Below, one piece after another: positions 7,914-16,312 of a DNA stretch of 64,000 bases. Under the pieces are notes generated by a model, which saw only the letters and a list, made by a program, of their open reading frames with translations, did not search any database and was not told the origin of the DNA. Positions within the stretch are counted from its first letter, which is position 1; each line of letters starts with the position of its first letter. Made by a program: the position numbers and the translations under genes. The DNA is from Denitromonas ohlonensis (GTDB lineage: Bacteria > Pseudomonadota > Gammaproteobacteria > Burkholderiales > Rhodocyclaceae). The DNA lies in the NCBI RefSeq assembly GCF_007625205.1, contig NZ_VMNI01000010.1, positions 215,699 through 279,698 on the forward strand, in the 5' to 3' direction.

Positions 7914-9929
7914 TCAGGACGCCTTGCGGGAGGCGCGCTGCTTGCGCGGCGCGCCTCGCTTGCCCGTCGAGGTGTCGATCGGGAGCGTTCCCTTGCAGTC
8001 CGGGTAACGGCTGCATGACCAGAAAGCACCACTCTTGCCGGTGCGCTGGCGCATCGGCGCGCCGCACTGCGGGCAGGATGGCGATGGCGGCAGCTTGATG
8101 GCGAGTGTCGCGCCACGGTACTGCTGCACGAGTTGGGCCACCCAGACGGATTGCTTGGTGATGAAGGTGTCCAGAGTCATCTGGCCGGCTTCGATCATGT
8201 CCAGCGCCTGCTCCCAGACCGCCGTCGTGCCCGGATCGGCAATGGCCGACGGCACGGTGTCGATCAGCGTAAAGGCCGCATCCGAGGCGCGGACGGCGCG
8301 GCCCTTCTTCAGCAGATAGCCACGGCCGAGCAGGCCGCTGATGATGTTGGCGCGCGTGGCCTCGGTGCCGATGCCCGTCGTCTCCTTGAGCTTCTGCTTC
8401 AGGCGCGGGTCGGTGACGAACTTGGCGACGCCCTTCATGGCCATGACCAGCTCGCCCTGCGTGTAGGGCTTGGGCGGCAGGGTCTTCAGCGCCTTCAGAT
8501 CGACATTGCCAACCTGGCAGGACAAGCCAGCTCGCAGTGCCGGCAGAACCTGACTGCGCTGCGCGTCGTCTCCATCCGCATCGCTTTCCTCCGGCGCCGC
8601 CAGCACCTGGCGCCAGCCGGCCACGGCGATCTGCTTGCCTACGGCCTGCAGCGACTGCCCGCCGCATGCGAGCTGCGCCACCGTTCGATCGAACTCATGG
8701 TGCGGCAGGAACTGCGCCAGATAGTGCGCGCGGATCAGCCGGTAGACGGCCTGTTCCTTGTCGTTCATGGCCGACAGGTTGGCCGGTTCCAGCGTCGGGA
8801 TGATGCCGTGGTGCGCCGTGACCTTGGCGTCATTCCAGGCGCGCGAGCGCTGGGTTGGATCAAGGCGGTCGATCAACAGGCACAGGCCGGGATCGGTCTT
8901 GACCAGGCTGTCGAGGACGGTCGGCACCTCGGCCAGCATGCTCTCGGGCAGGTAGCTCGAATCGGAGCGTGGATAAGTCGTCGCCTTGTGCGTCTCGTAC
9001 AGCGCCTGGGCGATGTCCAGCGTCTCCTGAACGTCCAGGCCCAACTGCTTGGAACACACCTCCTGCAGCGTGCCCAGGTCGAATGGCAGCGGCGGACCTT
9101 CGCGCACCCGCTCCGTCTCGACCGACACCACCTGGGCGCAGCCGGCGGCGCGTATGCGGTCCGCGGCGTGTTGAGCGACCGGCTGCTGCAGACAACGGCC
9201 AGCATCGTCCGTACAGCCTTGCGGCGGCGTCCAGCTCGCCGTGAAGGACTGCCCCGCGCGGGACAGTGCCACCTCGACGGCCCAGAACGGGACCGAGACG
9301 AAGCGGGCGATCTCGCGGTCGCGATCCACCACCAGCTTCAGCGTCGGCGTCTGCACCCGGCCCACCGACAGCACGCCGGTGTAGCCGGCCTGTCGCCCGA
9401 GCAGCGTGAACAGCCGGCTCAGGTTCATGCCGATCAGCCAGTCGGCACGCGAACGGGCCAGGGCCGAGTAGTAAAGCGGCAATGTCTCGGCCGATGGCTT
9501 CAACGCGCCCAGTGCCTTGCGGATCGACGCATCGTTGAGCGCCGACAGCCACAGGCGCTGGATCGGTCCGCGGTAGCCGCACAGCGCGAGGATCTCGCGG
9601 GCGATCATCTCGCCTTCGCGGTCCGCATCGGTAGCGATCACCAACTCACTGGCCTGACCGACGAGTTGTCTGACGATCTTGAATTGCGCAGCGGTCGCAG
9701 CCTTGGGTTCGACGCGCCAGCGCTCGGGAAGGATGGGCAGGTGCTCGATGGTCCAGCGCTTGTAGCGCTCGTCATAACCCTCGGGCGGAACCGCTTCGAC
9801 CAGATGACCGATGCACCAGGTCACGACGATACCCGCGCCGCTGTAGCAGCCGGAACCACGCTGGCCCGCTCCCAGCACGCGGGCGATGTCCTTGCCTTGC
9901 GAAGGCTTCTCGCACAGGAACACGCGCAT
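7914..9929 (-). CDS. topB: DNA topoisomerase III (type IA), element-borne
   Basis: Type IA topoisomerase that passes single strands to decatenate DNA and is carried by most PFGI-1-type elements. The 671-aa protein starts MRVFLCEKPSQGKDIARVLG, the TOPRIM start with its Glu. It contains VIATDADREGEMIAREIL (TOPRIM DxDxxxE), GRVQTPTL, and the catalytic TTYPRSD with Tyr319. Near the C-terminus GTEATRAN and a CPQCG...CSRYPDC zinc-finger-like module are followed by a basic tail. Length and motif order match E. coli TopB. It lies on the minus strand, downstream of ssb with a 280-base gap holding a palindromic repeat. Confidence 0.95.
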   Translation of the reverse strand: MRVFLCEKPSQGKDIARVLGAGQRGSGCYSGAGIVVTWCIGHLVEAVPPEGYDERYKRWTIEHLPILPERWRVEPKAATAAQFKIVRQLVGQASELVIATDADREGEMIAREILALCGYRGPIQRLWLSALNDASIRKALGALKPSAETLPLYYSALARSRADWLIGMNLSRLFTLLGRQAGYTGVLSVGRVQTPTLKLVVDRDREIARFVSVPFWAVEVALSRAGQSFTASWTPPQGCTDDAGRCLQQPVAQHAADRIRAAGCAQVVSVETERVREGPPLPFDLGTLQEVCSKQLGLDVQETLDIAQALYETHKATTYPRSDSSYLPESMLAEVPTVLDSLVKTDPGLCLLIDRLDPTQRSRAWNDAKVTAHHGIIPTLEPANLSAMNDKEQAVYRLIRAHYLAQFLPHHEFDRTVAQLACGGQSLQAVGKQIAVAGWRQVLAAPEESDADGDDAQRSQVLPALRAGLSCQVGNVDLKALKTLPPKPYTQGELVMAMKGVAKFVTDPRLKQKLKETTGIGTEATRANIISGLLGRGYLLKKGRAVRASDAAFTLIDTVPSAIADPGTTAVWEQALDMIEAGQMTLDTFITKQSVWVAQLVQQYRGATLAIKLPPSPSCPQCGAPMRQRTGKSGAFWSCSRYPDCKGTLPIDTSTGKRGAPRKQRASRKAS

Positions 9930-10139
9930 GAAGCCTCCTCGGGACAGTGCGGTGCATCAGATGGGCAACAGCATGGCTGGGCCAGGAGAGACCGGCCGCA
10001 AGGAAGTCGGACGGCCTGGGCACCGAATTGTGATCGGCGGGGGAGTGATCTCCGCAGCGGTTCGCACGAATCGCGGCGGCATGAAGGGCGGGAGATTGGT
10101 TTCGGGAGGGCGGCTGGAACTCGGCGGACCACTGTGGAA

Positions 10140-10156
10140 CTATCCCCAGGGGATAG
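10140..10156. repeat. CTATCCCCAGGGGATAG palindrome, copy 1
   Basis: A perfect 8+1+8 palindrome in the gap between topB and ssb. The same core recurs at 12028-12048 and 12815-12827. It is not followed by a T run, so it does not look like a simple terminator. Confidence 0.75.
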
Positions 10157-10211
10157 CCCACTGGTGCATGGCGGGCGTCTGACGGTTGCTACAGCCGCCC
10201 GCGATGATCGG

Positions 10212-10595
10212 CTACTGTCCGCCGGTCGGCTTGGCGCTGAGCGCCACCGACTCGACGCGGTACGGCAGGATGCCCACGCGCCGGGCCTCGACCTTGAAGG
10301 TTTCGCGCTCGTTCTCGTCGGCGTCCTCCCATTCGTCGCGCACGGTGCGGCCCTCGACCAACACCCGCATGCCCTTCTGGTACAGCGACTGCCAGTGCGC
10401 GGCATCGCGATGCCACAGCTCGACCGGTGCCCAGAAACCGCCGCGGTCCTCGTACTCGCCGTCCTTCTTCGGGATCGGGTTGTCGAAATAGACGTTCAGG
10501 CGCAGCAGCCGGCGCGGCTCGTCGTTGCCGTTGGGGAATTCGCGGTAGTCCGGCGCAGAACCGATGTTGCCCTCGCCGACGAAGTGCGTGCTCAT
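10212..10595 (-). CDS. ssb: single-stranded DNA-binding protein, element-borne
   Basis: OB-fold SSB of 127 aa. Visible are the start MSTHFVGEGNIGSAPDYREF, the central LRLNVYFDNPIPKKDGEYEDRGG strand pair, and LYQKGMRVLVEGRTVRDEW with the conserved VxGxLR-like strand. It lacks the long acidic chromosomal C-terminal tail, as expected for mobile-element SSBs of this group. It sits between DUF3158 and topB, the usual order in PFGI-1/ICEclc elements, and probably protects transferred single strands or assists TopB. Confidence 0.9.
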   Translation of the reverse strand: MSTHFVGEGNIGSAPDYREFPNGNDEPRRLLRLNVYFDNPIPKKDGEYEDRGGFWAPVELWHRDAAHWQSLYQKGMRVLVEGRTVRDEWEDADENERETFKVEARRVGILPYRVESVALSAKPTGGQ

Positions 10596-10631
10596 GGTGA
10601 CTCCTTGGTGGTGGGTGGAACGGACCGCGGC

Positions 10632-11141
10632 TTACCCGCGGACACGCCGCAGGTAAGCCGCTTCGGCCTGGGCGGCCTTGCTGGCGCATTCCAGGGCTTG
10701 GTGGGCGATGCTGTGGGTCAGGCTGACCTGCATGTTCAGCACGATGCGCTGCAGTTCGATCGCGTACAGCTCGTCGATTAGCGAGGCCGGCGTCGCGGGG
10801 CTGGCAAGCAAGGCCTCCCACAACGCTACGCCCATTGCTGAGCGGTCGAGGTTGCGCCAGCGCAGGAAGGCCGTCCCTGCGCCAGTCGTCTGCTGGGCCA
10901 GTTGCACATCGAGCAGGCTGAACGGATAGGCCCGCGCCTGGGGCAACACCTGGCGCTGTGCCAGAGCGATCAACCCGTCGCGCAGTGCACTGCACTGGTT
11001 GGTCCAGATCTCCAGACTCCCCTTACCTTTAAAGGGCTGTAAAAGGCCTTTTAGGTAGCCTGCGTGTTCCAGCCGCTGGAAGTCCGCCTGTACCAGCGGA
11101 ATGAAGCGCGCCGGACGGCCGGAAGAAGCGGTCGCCGTCAT
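10632..11141 (-). CDS. DUF3158 family conjugative-element protein
   Basis: This 169-aa soluble protein matches the DUF3158 family of PFGI-1-type elements by position and sequence (FIPLVQADFQRLEHAGYLKGLLQPFKGKG near residues 13-41, then FLRWRNLDRSAMGVALWE). It overlaps the upstream PFL_4669-type gene by four bases (ATGA-type junction at 11138-11141), indicating translational coupling. The function is unknown; membership of the TopB-SSB block suggests a role in DNA processing. Confidence 0.85.
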   Translation of the reverse strand: MTATASSGRPARFIPLVQADFQRLEHAGYLKGLLQPFKGKGSLEIWTNQCSALRDGLIALAQRQVLPQARAYPFSLLDVQLAQQTTGAGTAFLRWRNLDRSAMGVALWEALLASPATPASLIDELYAIELQRIVLNMQVSLTHSIAHQALECASKAAQAEAAYLRRVRG

Positions 11142-11908
11142 GCTTTGGCGTCCTCGTTGTCTTGCGCCGCGGCGTCGACTGGTCCATCGCTGGGGCCTGC
11201 CTCCGATGTGTCAGCGTCCGGTACCTTGGGCCGGTTCTCCCGCCGCGCGATGGGTGGTGCAAAGCGCGAGCGGCGCGTGCCTTCGAGCACGTCCTGCGGC
11301 AGGTCGCCGAGCTTCTCCTGCGCCGCCCGCGCCGCAGCGTTCTTTGCCGCGAAGTCGTCGCGCGTCGTGCCGGAGTAGCGGTACTGCTGGGCCAGGGAGA
11401 ACAGGCTGCGCAGCGCATGCGCCCCGTCGTTGAGCCAGCGTTCCAGCGTGCTGCGGTCGATCAGCGCCGTGTGATGCGCCAGGATCAGGCTGCGCGCGAG
11501 GTCGTCGTAGTCGGCCAGCAGGTACACCGCCATGAACCCGAGCTGTGCGTTCACGAACAGCGGCAGCTTGACCGGCTGTACGTTCATGTTTTCGCCCAGA
11601 GACAGCGCGGGCGGCACGTCGGACAGGGCCTGGTCGACCTGTTCGCGCAAGGTCTGCAGGCGGGTCTTGGTATCGGCCAGCTTGTCCTCGATGCGCAGCA
11701 TCCACCAGTCCGAGTAGGGATCGTCCTGCTCGGCGCCGCGCTTCATCTTGTTCATCACGCTGAGGTAGCCGTTGAGGCCGATGATGCCGGGGCGCCCCTC
11801 GGCCGGCGCGCGGCCGTGCCAGATGCGCGAGGCGTGGTGGGTGTGCAGCGTCAGCGACATCGCGCTGCGCAGCGATCCGAGGTTGAGCTGCAGGGGTTCG
11901 TTGGCCAT
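11138..11908 (-). CDS. PFL_4669 family integrating conjugative element protein
   Basis: A 256-aa protein of the PFL_4669/TIGR03761 family, a conserved backbone component of these elements with no defined biochemical role. It begins MANEPLQLNLGSLRSAMSLTLHTHHASRIWHGR and contains GRPGIIGLNGYLSVMNKMKRGAEQDDPYSDWWML, both typical. The C-terminal 60 residues are charged and Pro/Asp-rich, probably disordered. It is translationally coupled to the DUF3158 gene. Confidence 0.88.
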   Translation of the reverse strand: MANEPLQLNLGSLRSAMSLTLHTHHASRIWHGRAPAEGRPGIIGLNGYLSVMNKMKRGAEQDDPYSDWWMLRIEDKLADTKTRLQTLREQVDQALSDVPPALSLGENMNVQPVKLPLFVNAQLGFMAVYLLADYDDLARSLILAHHTALIDRSTLERWLNDGAHALRSLFSLAQQYRYSGTTRDDFAAKNAAARAAQEKLGDLPQDVLEGTRRSRFAPPIARRENRPKVPDADTSEAGPSDGPVDAAAQDNEDAKA

Positions 11909-12006
11909 GGAAGCGACTCGCGGTGAAGGAACGAGTCGCCAGCATCGGGATGGGCCGGAAGGCCGTCAGTCAACAAACTGCACTCGGCGCTTGCCCGGTT
12001 CGTTGG

Positions 12007-12060
12007 CGCTGGAAGGCGGTCTGTCCAAGCTATCCCCAGGGGATAGCTGCCCGCGGCTCA
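12007..12060. repeat. flanking direct repeat, copy at the toxin-gene end (contains palindrome copy 2)
   Basis: The sequence from GCGCTGGAAGGC through the ATCCCCAGGGGAT palindrome to the toxin stop (CTCA) closely matches 12788-12841. In this copy the palindrome arms extend to ten bases (12028-12048). Both repeat copies end in a minus-strand stop codon. Confidence 0.7.
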
Positions 12061-12378
12061 CAAGCCGAAATCGTCCCGGAAGCGATCGATCTGGTGCATC
12101 CGCTCGTGCAGAATCGTCACGATGCCGATGTCGCCGTTCGAGAGCCACCGCCAATAGACGAAGTGCCGTTCGTAGCGGAAGAAGTAGCCTTCGATGCCGA
12201 ACTCGGCAGGAATCGGCCGCGATGACGTCCGGTGAGTCGCGATGCCGTCGAAGGCCTCGAACAGACCGGTGATGTAGCGGTCGGCCTGCTGGGGGCCCCA
12301 GCGATCCCGCGTGTAGCGATAGATCTCGTCGAGCCGCCAGGACGCCGCCTCCTGGACGCAGACCTGGACCTTGGACAC
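12058..12378 (-). CDS. RelE/ParE-type toxin
   Basis: A 106-aa ParE/RelE-superfamily toxin, expected to poison gyrase or translation unless bound by its antitoxin. Family features are EAASWRLDEIYRYTRDRWG near the N-terminus, QADRYITGLFEAFDGIATH, then RPIPAEFGIEGYFFRYERHFVYWRW and ILHERMHQ, the conserved Arg/His C-terminal strand. It is encoded four bases downstream of the antitoxin gene, the usual antitoxin-first order. It sits as an insert in the element backbone between the STY4528-type and PFL_4669-type genes. Confidence 0.88.
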   Translation of the reverse strand: MSKVQVCVQEAASWRLDEIYRYTRDRWGPQQADRYITGLFEAFDGIATHRTSSRPIPAEFGIEGYFFRYERHFVYWRWLSNGDIGIVTILHERMHQIDRFRDDFGL

Positions 12379-12382
12379 GCCC

Positions 12383-12640
12383 TCAGGTCCGGTTGCGCGC
12401 GATCACATCGGCTGCCGTCAGCGGCTTGTACGCCGATTCCGGCGCGGCAAAGGCGTGGGCAAGCTCGGTCTTGAGTCGCTCGAACGCCTCCTTCTCCGTG
12501 CGCTCCTTGTCGCGGCGAATCAGGTCCCGCACGTATTCGCTGACGTTCTCGTAGGCCCCGTGCTCGCTCACGTTGGCGGCGACGAAGTCGCTGAGAGGGC
12601 CGCTGAGGCGAACCGTCATCGTCGTTGTCGTTCGGGTCAT
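12383..12640 (-). CDS. ribbon-helix-helix (ParD/CopG-type) antitoxin
   Basis: An 85-aa antitoxin. The N-terminus TMTVRLSGPLSDFV is the ribbon strand, followed by NVSEYVRDLIRRDKER, the typical ParD helix. The C-terminal half (FERLKTELAHAF...) would wrap the toxin. It is first in a two-gene unit with the ParE-like toxin. An AT-rich stretch at about 12665-12685 upstream is the likely autoregulated promoter. The role is probably element maintenance. Confidence 0.88.
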   Translation of the reverse strand: MTRTTTTMTVRLSGPLSDFVAANVSEHGAYENVSEYVRDLIRRDKERTEKEAFERLKTELAHAFAAPESAYKPLTAADVIARNRT

Positions 12641-12787
12641 GGCTCAGTCCTCTTGCTGCTTGGTGTATTCAATATAACCAACAACGAAGACACGTACAAG
12701 CTCCAACCCCGTGCTCCAAACTGGTGCTTCGGCGATCCTGAGAGGGGTGGGCATGCTGCTGGTCACAGGTCGGCATGAGCGTCGGCA

Positions 12788-12841
12788 TGCGCCGGAAGGC
12801 TGCCTGTACCAGCGATCCCCAGGGGATAGCCCGGCCGCTCA
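12788..12841. repeat. flanking direct repeat, copy at the STY4528-gene end (contains palindrome copy 3)
   Basis: GCGCCGGAAGGC...ATCCCCAGGGGAT...CCGCTCA matches the repeat at 12007-12060 and ends at the stop codon of the 12839-14038 gene. The pair brackets the toxin-antitoxin cassette. Confidence 0.7.
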
Positions 12842-14038
12842 GGGATCGCGCAACATCGAGCGCAACCGTTCCAGGTAGGCACGCGCGACCTCGGGGTCAG
12901 CGGCACGGGAAGCAGGGGGCGAGGGCGCCGACGCAGCGGGTCGAGGTGGTGGCGGTGACGGTCCAGTCTCGCCAGCCCAAGCCTTGAACTCCCCGCGGAT
13001 CGCCTTCTGGATGATGCCGAACAGGTAGCCGGCCGGGTTGCGCACCGTGCTGCTACGGCAGCGTGCCGCCCACTCGTCGAGCACCGCCTGCCGCAGGGAT
13101 TCGTCCACCTGTTGCAAAGCGATCATCGCGCCGGCCTGTTGTTCCTCCTGCAGACGCAGGAAGCGCTCGGGCAGGCGCAGGTTCTGCAAGGCCTTCGTGC
13201 GCGGTACTGTACGTACTTCATTTATACAATCCTTACGTACGGTACGGTCTTCCTTCGGATTCCGAAGAGAGCCGTCCGGCGGGGGGGTCGGCCCTGCTTC
13301 GGATTCCGAAGACGGATGTTCTGCATTCCGAAGTAAGCCACCTTGCCCTTCTTCGGAATCGTGACCGGTGCCATCCTGTGGATAACCCTCTGGCAACCAG
13401 CTGTGCCCGACCATGCGCTGCGCGAGCACCTGCAGGCGTGTCGGCAGCATTCGCCCGCTGAGCAGCGGGTCTTCGGCGACCTCCTTGAGCGAATGCATGC
13501 CGACGATCTGCACCGCCTTGGCGGCATGGGTGAGGGCCTGGCTCACCAGGCCCAGGTAGTCGGGGTCGAGTTGCATCGTCTCGAAGGGCGTCAGGGGTTC
13601 GTCGTGCAGGACATAGAGGTTGCCCAAAATGCGGCCGTTCTTCGGATCGCGCCGTCGCCGCACCAGACTCAACCAGCGCGTCAGCCGCAGCAGCGTCAGC
13701 GCGCGCGCGACGGTCTCGTGCGAGGCCTGCGCCGCACACGGCATCGAGGCCAGGTAGGGCCGAAGCTGGTCGTAGGTCGGGAAAGCCGTCACGCCGTCGT
13801 CGTTGAGCTGCAGGCGGAACACCTGCCAGGCGTTGCGCTCCAGCGGTGTCAGGCGCCGATCGAGGAACAGCGCGCGCGGCACGCTCTCATGGCGATTGCC
13901 GCTGAAGAGAAAACCGTCACTGGCCGGTGCCGACCCTTGGATCGGTACTTGGCCCGGGGCCAGTTCTCGCAGCGCATCGTCGAACAGCGCCGACAGCGCC
14001 ATGGGACCATCACGCCGTGGTGCGCCGCCGGTTGCCAT
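12839..14038 (-). CDS. STY4528 family pathogenicity relay/conjugative element protein, 399 aa
   Basis: A conserved backbone protein of SPI-7/PFGI-1-type elements; the function is not established. The N-terminal half has VPRALFLDRRLTPLERNAWQVFRLQLNDDGVTAFPTYDQLRPYL and SHETVARALTLLRLTRWLSLVRRRRD, which resembles a winged-helix DNA-binding domain. A low-complexity linker (about residues 220-280) follows, then a helical segment and a Pro/Ala-rich tail. The DNA of the linker carries several perfect palindromes (13253-13359). It is followed four bases later by nothing of its own operon; the toxin-antitoxin cassette lies downstream. Confidence 0.85.
   Translation of the reverse strand: MATGGAPRRDGPMALSALFDDALRELAPGQVPIQGSAPASDGFLFSGNRHESVPRALFLDRRLTPLERNAWQVFRLQLNDDGVTAFPTYDQLRPYLASMPCAAQASHETVARALTLLRLTRWLSLVRRRRDPKNGRILGNLYVLHDEPLTPFETMQLDPDYLGLVSQALTHAAKAVQIVGMHSLKEVAEDPLLSGRMLPTRLQVLAQRMVGHSWLPEGYPQDGTGHDSEEGQGGLLRNAEHPSSESEAGPTPPPDGSLRNPKEDRTVRKDCINEVRTVPRTKALQNLRLPERFLRLQEEQQAGAMIALQQVDESLRQAVLDEWAARCRSSTVRNPAGYLFGIIQKAIRGEFKAWAGETGPSPPPPRPAASAPSPPASRAADPEVARAYLERLRSMLRDP
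13253..13359. repeat. array of CTTCGGAATTCC-like palindromes inside the STY4528-type gene
   Basis: CTTCGGATTCCGAAG (7+1+7, perfect) occurs at 13253-13267 and again at 13297-13311, 44 bases apart. ATTCCGAAG at 13325-13333 and CTTCGGAAT at 13351-13359 form a further perfect nine-base inverted repeat. All lie in the coding linker. A GTAC-rich inverted stretch (GTACTGTACGTAC ... GTACGGTAC, 13204-13246) lies alongside. Confidence 0.8.
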
Positions 14039-14041
14039 GGT

Positions 14042-14602
14042 CTACACGGTTCCCTGGTCGATCCAGTTCCGTATCGCCGCCCAGATGACCGACATCGGCA
14101 GCTTCAGGGTCTTGGCGAGATCCATGGTCAGCGCCAGCATCGCCATGTCGTCGTCCAGCGCGATGCGGCGCTCGGTGATACCGGCCTTCCAGTGCTCCCA
14201 CAAGGCAGCGTCCTGCGCCTCGTCCAGTACCGGATAGCGCCCCTTGCGCTTGGGCAGCCCGAGGATGTCCCGGCGTAGGGCGACCTCCTGATGCGTGAGG
14301 CCGTAGAAGCGGCTCACCATCTCCGTGCTCGCACCCAGGCGCAGCATGCGATCGACCGTGGCGATTTCCTGCTCCACGTCGTGCACCTGGCTCAGCAGCC
14401 GTTTCAGTACCTCGCGGTTGACCGAGACCGAGCACCACGACACCGTGGCGTTGACCAGCACGCTGACCAGTGCCGGATGCTTGAGCGCATCCAATTCCTC
14501 GTCGCCGAAGCCCATCGCCTTGCAGCGGCGCAGTTGGCCGTTGCGCAGATCGTGCAGCGCCTGAGCGATGACGGCTTGATTGAGCGGATGGGGTGACGAC
14601 AT
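14042..14602 (-). CDS. DUF2857 domain conjugative-element protein
   Basis: A 186-aa DUF2857 family protein, standard between parB and the STY4528-type gene in these elements. Visible features are the start MSSPHPLNQAVIAQALHDLRNGQLRRC, MGFGDEELDALKHPALVSVLVNA, and FYGLTHQEVALRRDILGLPKRKGR, which looks like a helix-turn-helix. A DNA-binding regulatory role is plausible but unproven. It ends three bases before the next gene, so the two are co-transcribed. Confidence 0.87.
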   Translation of the reverse strand: MSSPHPLNQAVIAQALHDLRNGQLRRCKAMGFGDEELDALKHPALVSVLVNATVSWCSVSVNREVLKRLLSQVHDVEQEIATVDRMLRLGASTEMVSRFYGLTHQEVALRRDILGLPKRKGRYPVLDEAQDAALWEHWKAGITERRIALDDDMAMLALTMDLAKTLKLPMSVIWAAIRNWIDQGTV

Positions 14603-14617
14603 GGTGATCTCCCGCGC

Positions 14618-16312
14618 TCAGGGTTCGTGGCACGGGGCGACGGATGCCGCACCGGTCTCCAGGTCCAGCAGGCGACGCGCCAGACGCAGCAGCCGGAACA
14701 GCTTCACCAGGCCGGCGTCGCTCAGGCGCACGGAGGTTCCGCCGCCGCGCAGCAGCGGCGCCAGGTCGTTGGCCAGTCGCTCACGATCCAGCCCCGGCGC
14801 AGCTGCCCGCGGCGCGCTCAGCGCATGCAGCAGCGTCAGCACGGCACGACCGAGGGCCGGGAGGTCCTTTGTCTGGAATATGGCGGTAGTCACACAGAGA
14901 AAGCCGATGCTGCTCTCACTGGGCTCGATGTGCTCGGCGACCGCCGCCTCGTCGGCGATCTCGCGAGCGAACTGTGCGATATGCACCCGGAGCCGGTCCG
15001 GCATGTCCAGTCCGGGCTCGATGTACCAGACATCCGAGATGGGGTAGAGCCCGCCGACCTGCACGGGAATCGCGCACAGCGCGTTAACCTCGAAGTCGGG
15101 CAGCTTGTCGCCCATCTGGTCGGCCACCAGGCGCTGGATGGATTGCAGCCGTTCAGTGGTCGACGCCGGAGACACGATGTGCCCCTGCAGGCGCTCCGCA
15201 TCGCGGTCGGCCGGTACTGGTTGGGCGCCGACTCCCTCTGTTTGCGCATTGCCAAGCGGGAGCGCCGTAGCAGTCTGTGTCGGGGAAAGCTCGGCAACGG
15301 GTCCAGCCGGTGCGCCCGCCTCCTGTGCCGGTGTCGCCGCCGGCGGTGGCGATGAAGGCCTCGGCGTCGCCGGCACGTCAGGTGCCGCTGGGCTCGCCGG
15401 CGATGGCTCGCGGGTCAACGCCCGCTGTCGGTTTTCGCTGTCGTCGATTTCCAGGCTCAGCGTGTCATAGTCCGCCTCCAGGAATTCGGCCATCTGGCCC
15501 ACCAGTTCGTCCTGCACCCGCTGGAGCGAGAAGCCATCCGGCTGGGTGTCGAACAGCGCCAGCACGTCCTGGAACAGCGTGGCGAAGTCCACCGACACGT
15601 CGCGGCCCGGCGCACGCCGCTCCCAGGTGCGCTCGCACGCCTTGCGCAGCACCGCGAGACGTTCCACCTGGTGCCTGCCCAGGCCGCCGTACAGCACTGT
15701 CGGTATCGCCGGCAACAGGTAGCGCACCGCGTCCTGCATGCGGCTGATGTGGGACTGCTGCACCGGGTAGCCATCGGCCGTCAGGCGTCGTGCAAGCTCG
15801 GACTGCGACAGGGCCTGGTCGCCGCTCTCCTGCTCGTAGAGATTGCGAGCCTTCTCGATGCCCAGGGCCCGCTCGATGAAAGTCAGCCCGCCACGCACTT
15901 CGTTCTCGGCCAGGTGGCCGGTCAGCGCCACGATCTCACCACGCTGAGGCCAGGGACGGAACAGGCACACGATGCGGAAGAAGCGTTCTTCCTTGGTCTC
16001 GCTCCACAGCTCGCGCAAGATCGCCAGGCGCGTGTTGCCGCCGTTGCGGATGATGTAGTGGGCTTCGCCCGGACGGCGCGTGATCGCCGGTGGCGCATCC
16101 AGCCCTCGCTGGCGGATCGAGTCCTTGATCTCCTCGTAGGCCGGGTTGCGCGTCACGCGCGGGTCGTGGTCGTAGGGGCGTAGCTGATCGAGCGTCACTA
16201 CCGTCGGCGTGTCGGCGATGGGGTCGCTGAGGGTCGCGGCCGTGGGGCCGCTGCGCTCGAACCCGGACGCCATCAGCTTGGCGGCCATGTCCTGGGGGGT
16301 CAGATCACTCAC
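14618..16312 (-). CDS. parB: ParB family partition protein of the conjugative element
   Basis: A large ParB of 564 aa, the PFGI-1-class form. The ParB/Srx nuclease-like fold is near residues 35-110 (LDQLRPYDHDPRVTRN, GLDAPPAI, IIRNGGNTRLAIL). A helix-turn-helix near 165-195 reads LSQSELARRLTADGYPVQQSHISRM. After residue 300 comes a long Pro/Ala/Thr-rich linker and a C-terminal domain of about 200 residues found only in element ParBs. It overlaps the HicA-like gene by eight bases and works with ParA in maintaining the excised element. Confidence 0.92.
   Translation of the reverse strand: MSDLTPQDMAAKLMASGFERSGPTAATLSDPIADTPTVVTLDQLRPYDHDPRVTRNPAYEEIKDSIRQRGLDAPPAITRRPGEAHYIIRNGGNTRLAILRELWSETKEERFFRIVCLFRPWPQRGEIVALTGHLAENEVRGGLTFIERALGIEKARNLYEQESGDQALSQSELARRLTADGYPVQQSHISRMQDAVRYLLPAIPTVLYGGLGRHQVERLAVLRKACERTWERRAPGRDVSVDFATLFQDVLALFDTQPDGFSLQRVQDELVGQMAEFLEADYDTLSLEIDDSENRQRALTREPSPASPAAPDVPATPRPSSPPPAATPAQEAGAPAGPVAELSPTQTATALPLGNAQTEGVGAQPVPADRDAERLQGHIVSPASTTERLQSIQRLVADQMGDKLPDFEVNALCAIPVQVGGLYPISDVWYIEPGLDMPDRLRVHIAQFAREIADEAAVAEHIEPSESSIGFLCVTTAIFQTKDLPALGRAVLTLLHALSAPRAAAPGLDRERLANDLAPLLRGGGTSVRLSDAGLVKLFRLLRLARRLLDLETGAASVAPCHEP

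Noticed and set aside
8133..10781. 882-codon plus-strand open frame opposite topB and ssb
   Set aside because: No recognisable protein pattern, while topB and ssb on the other strand carry all their motifs.
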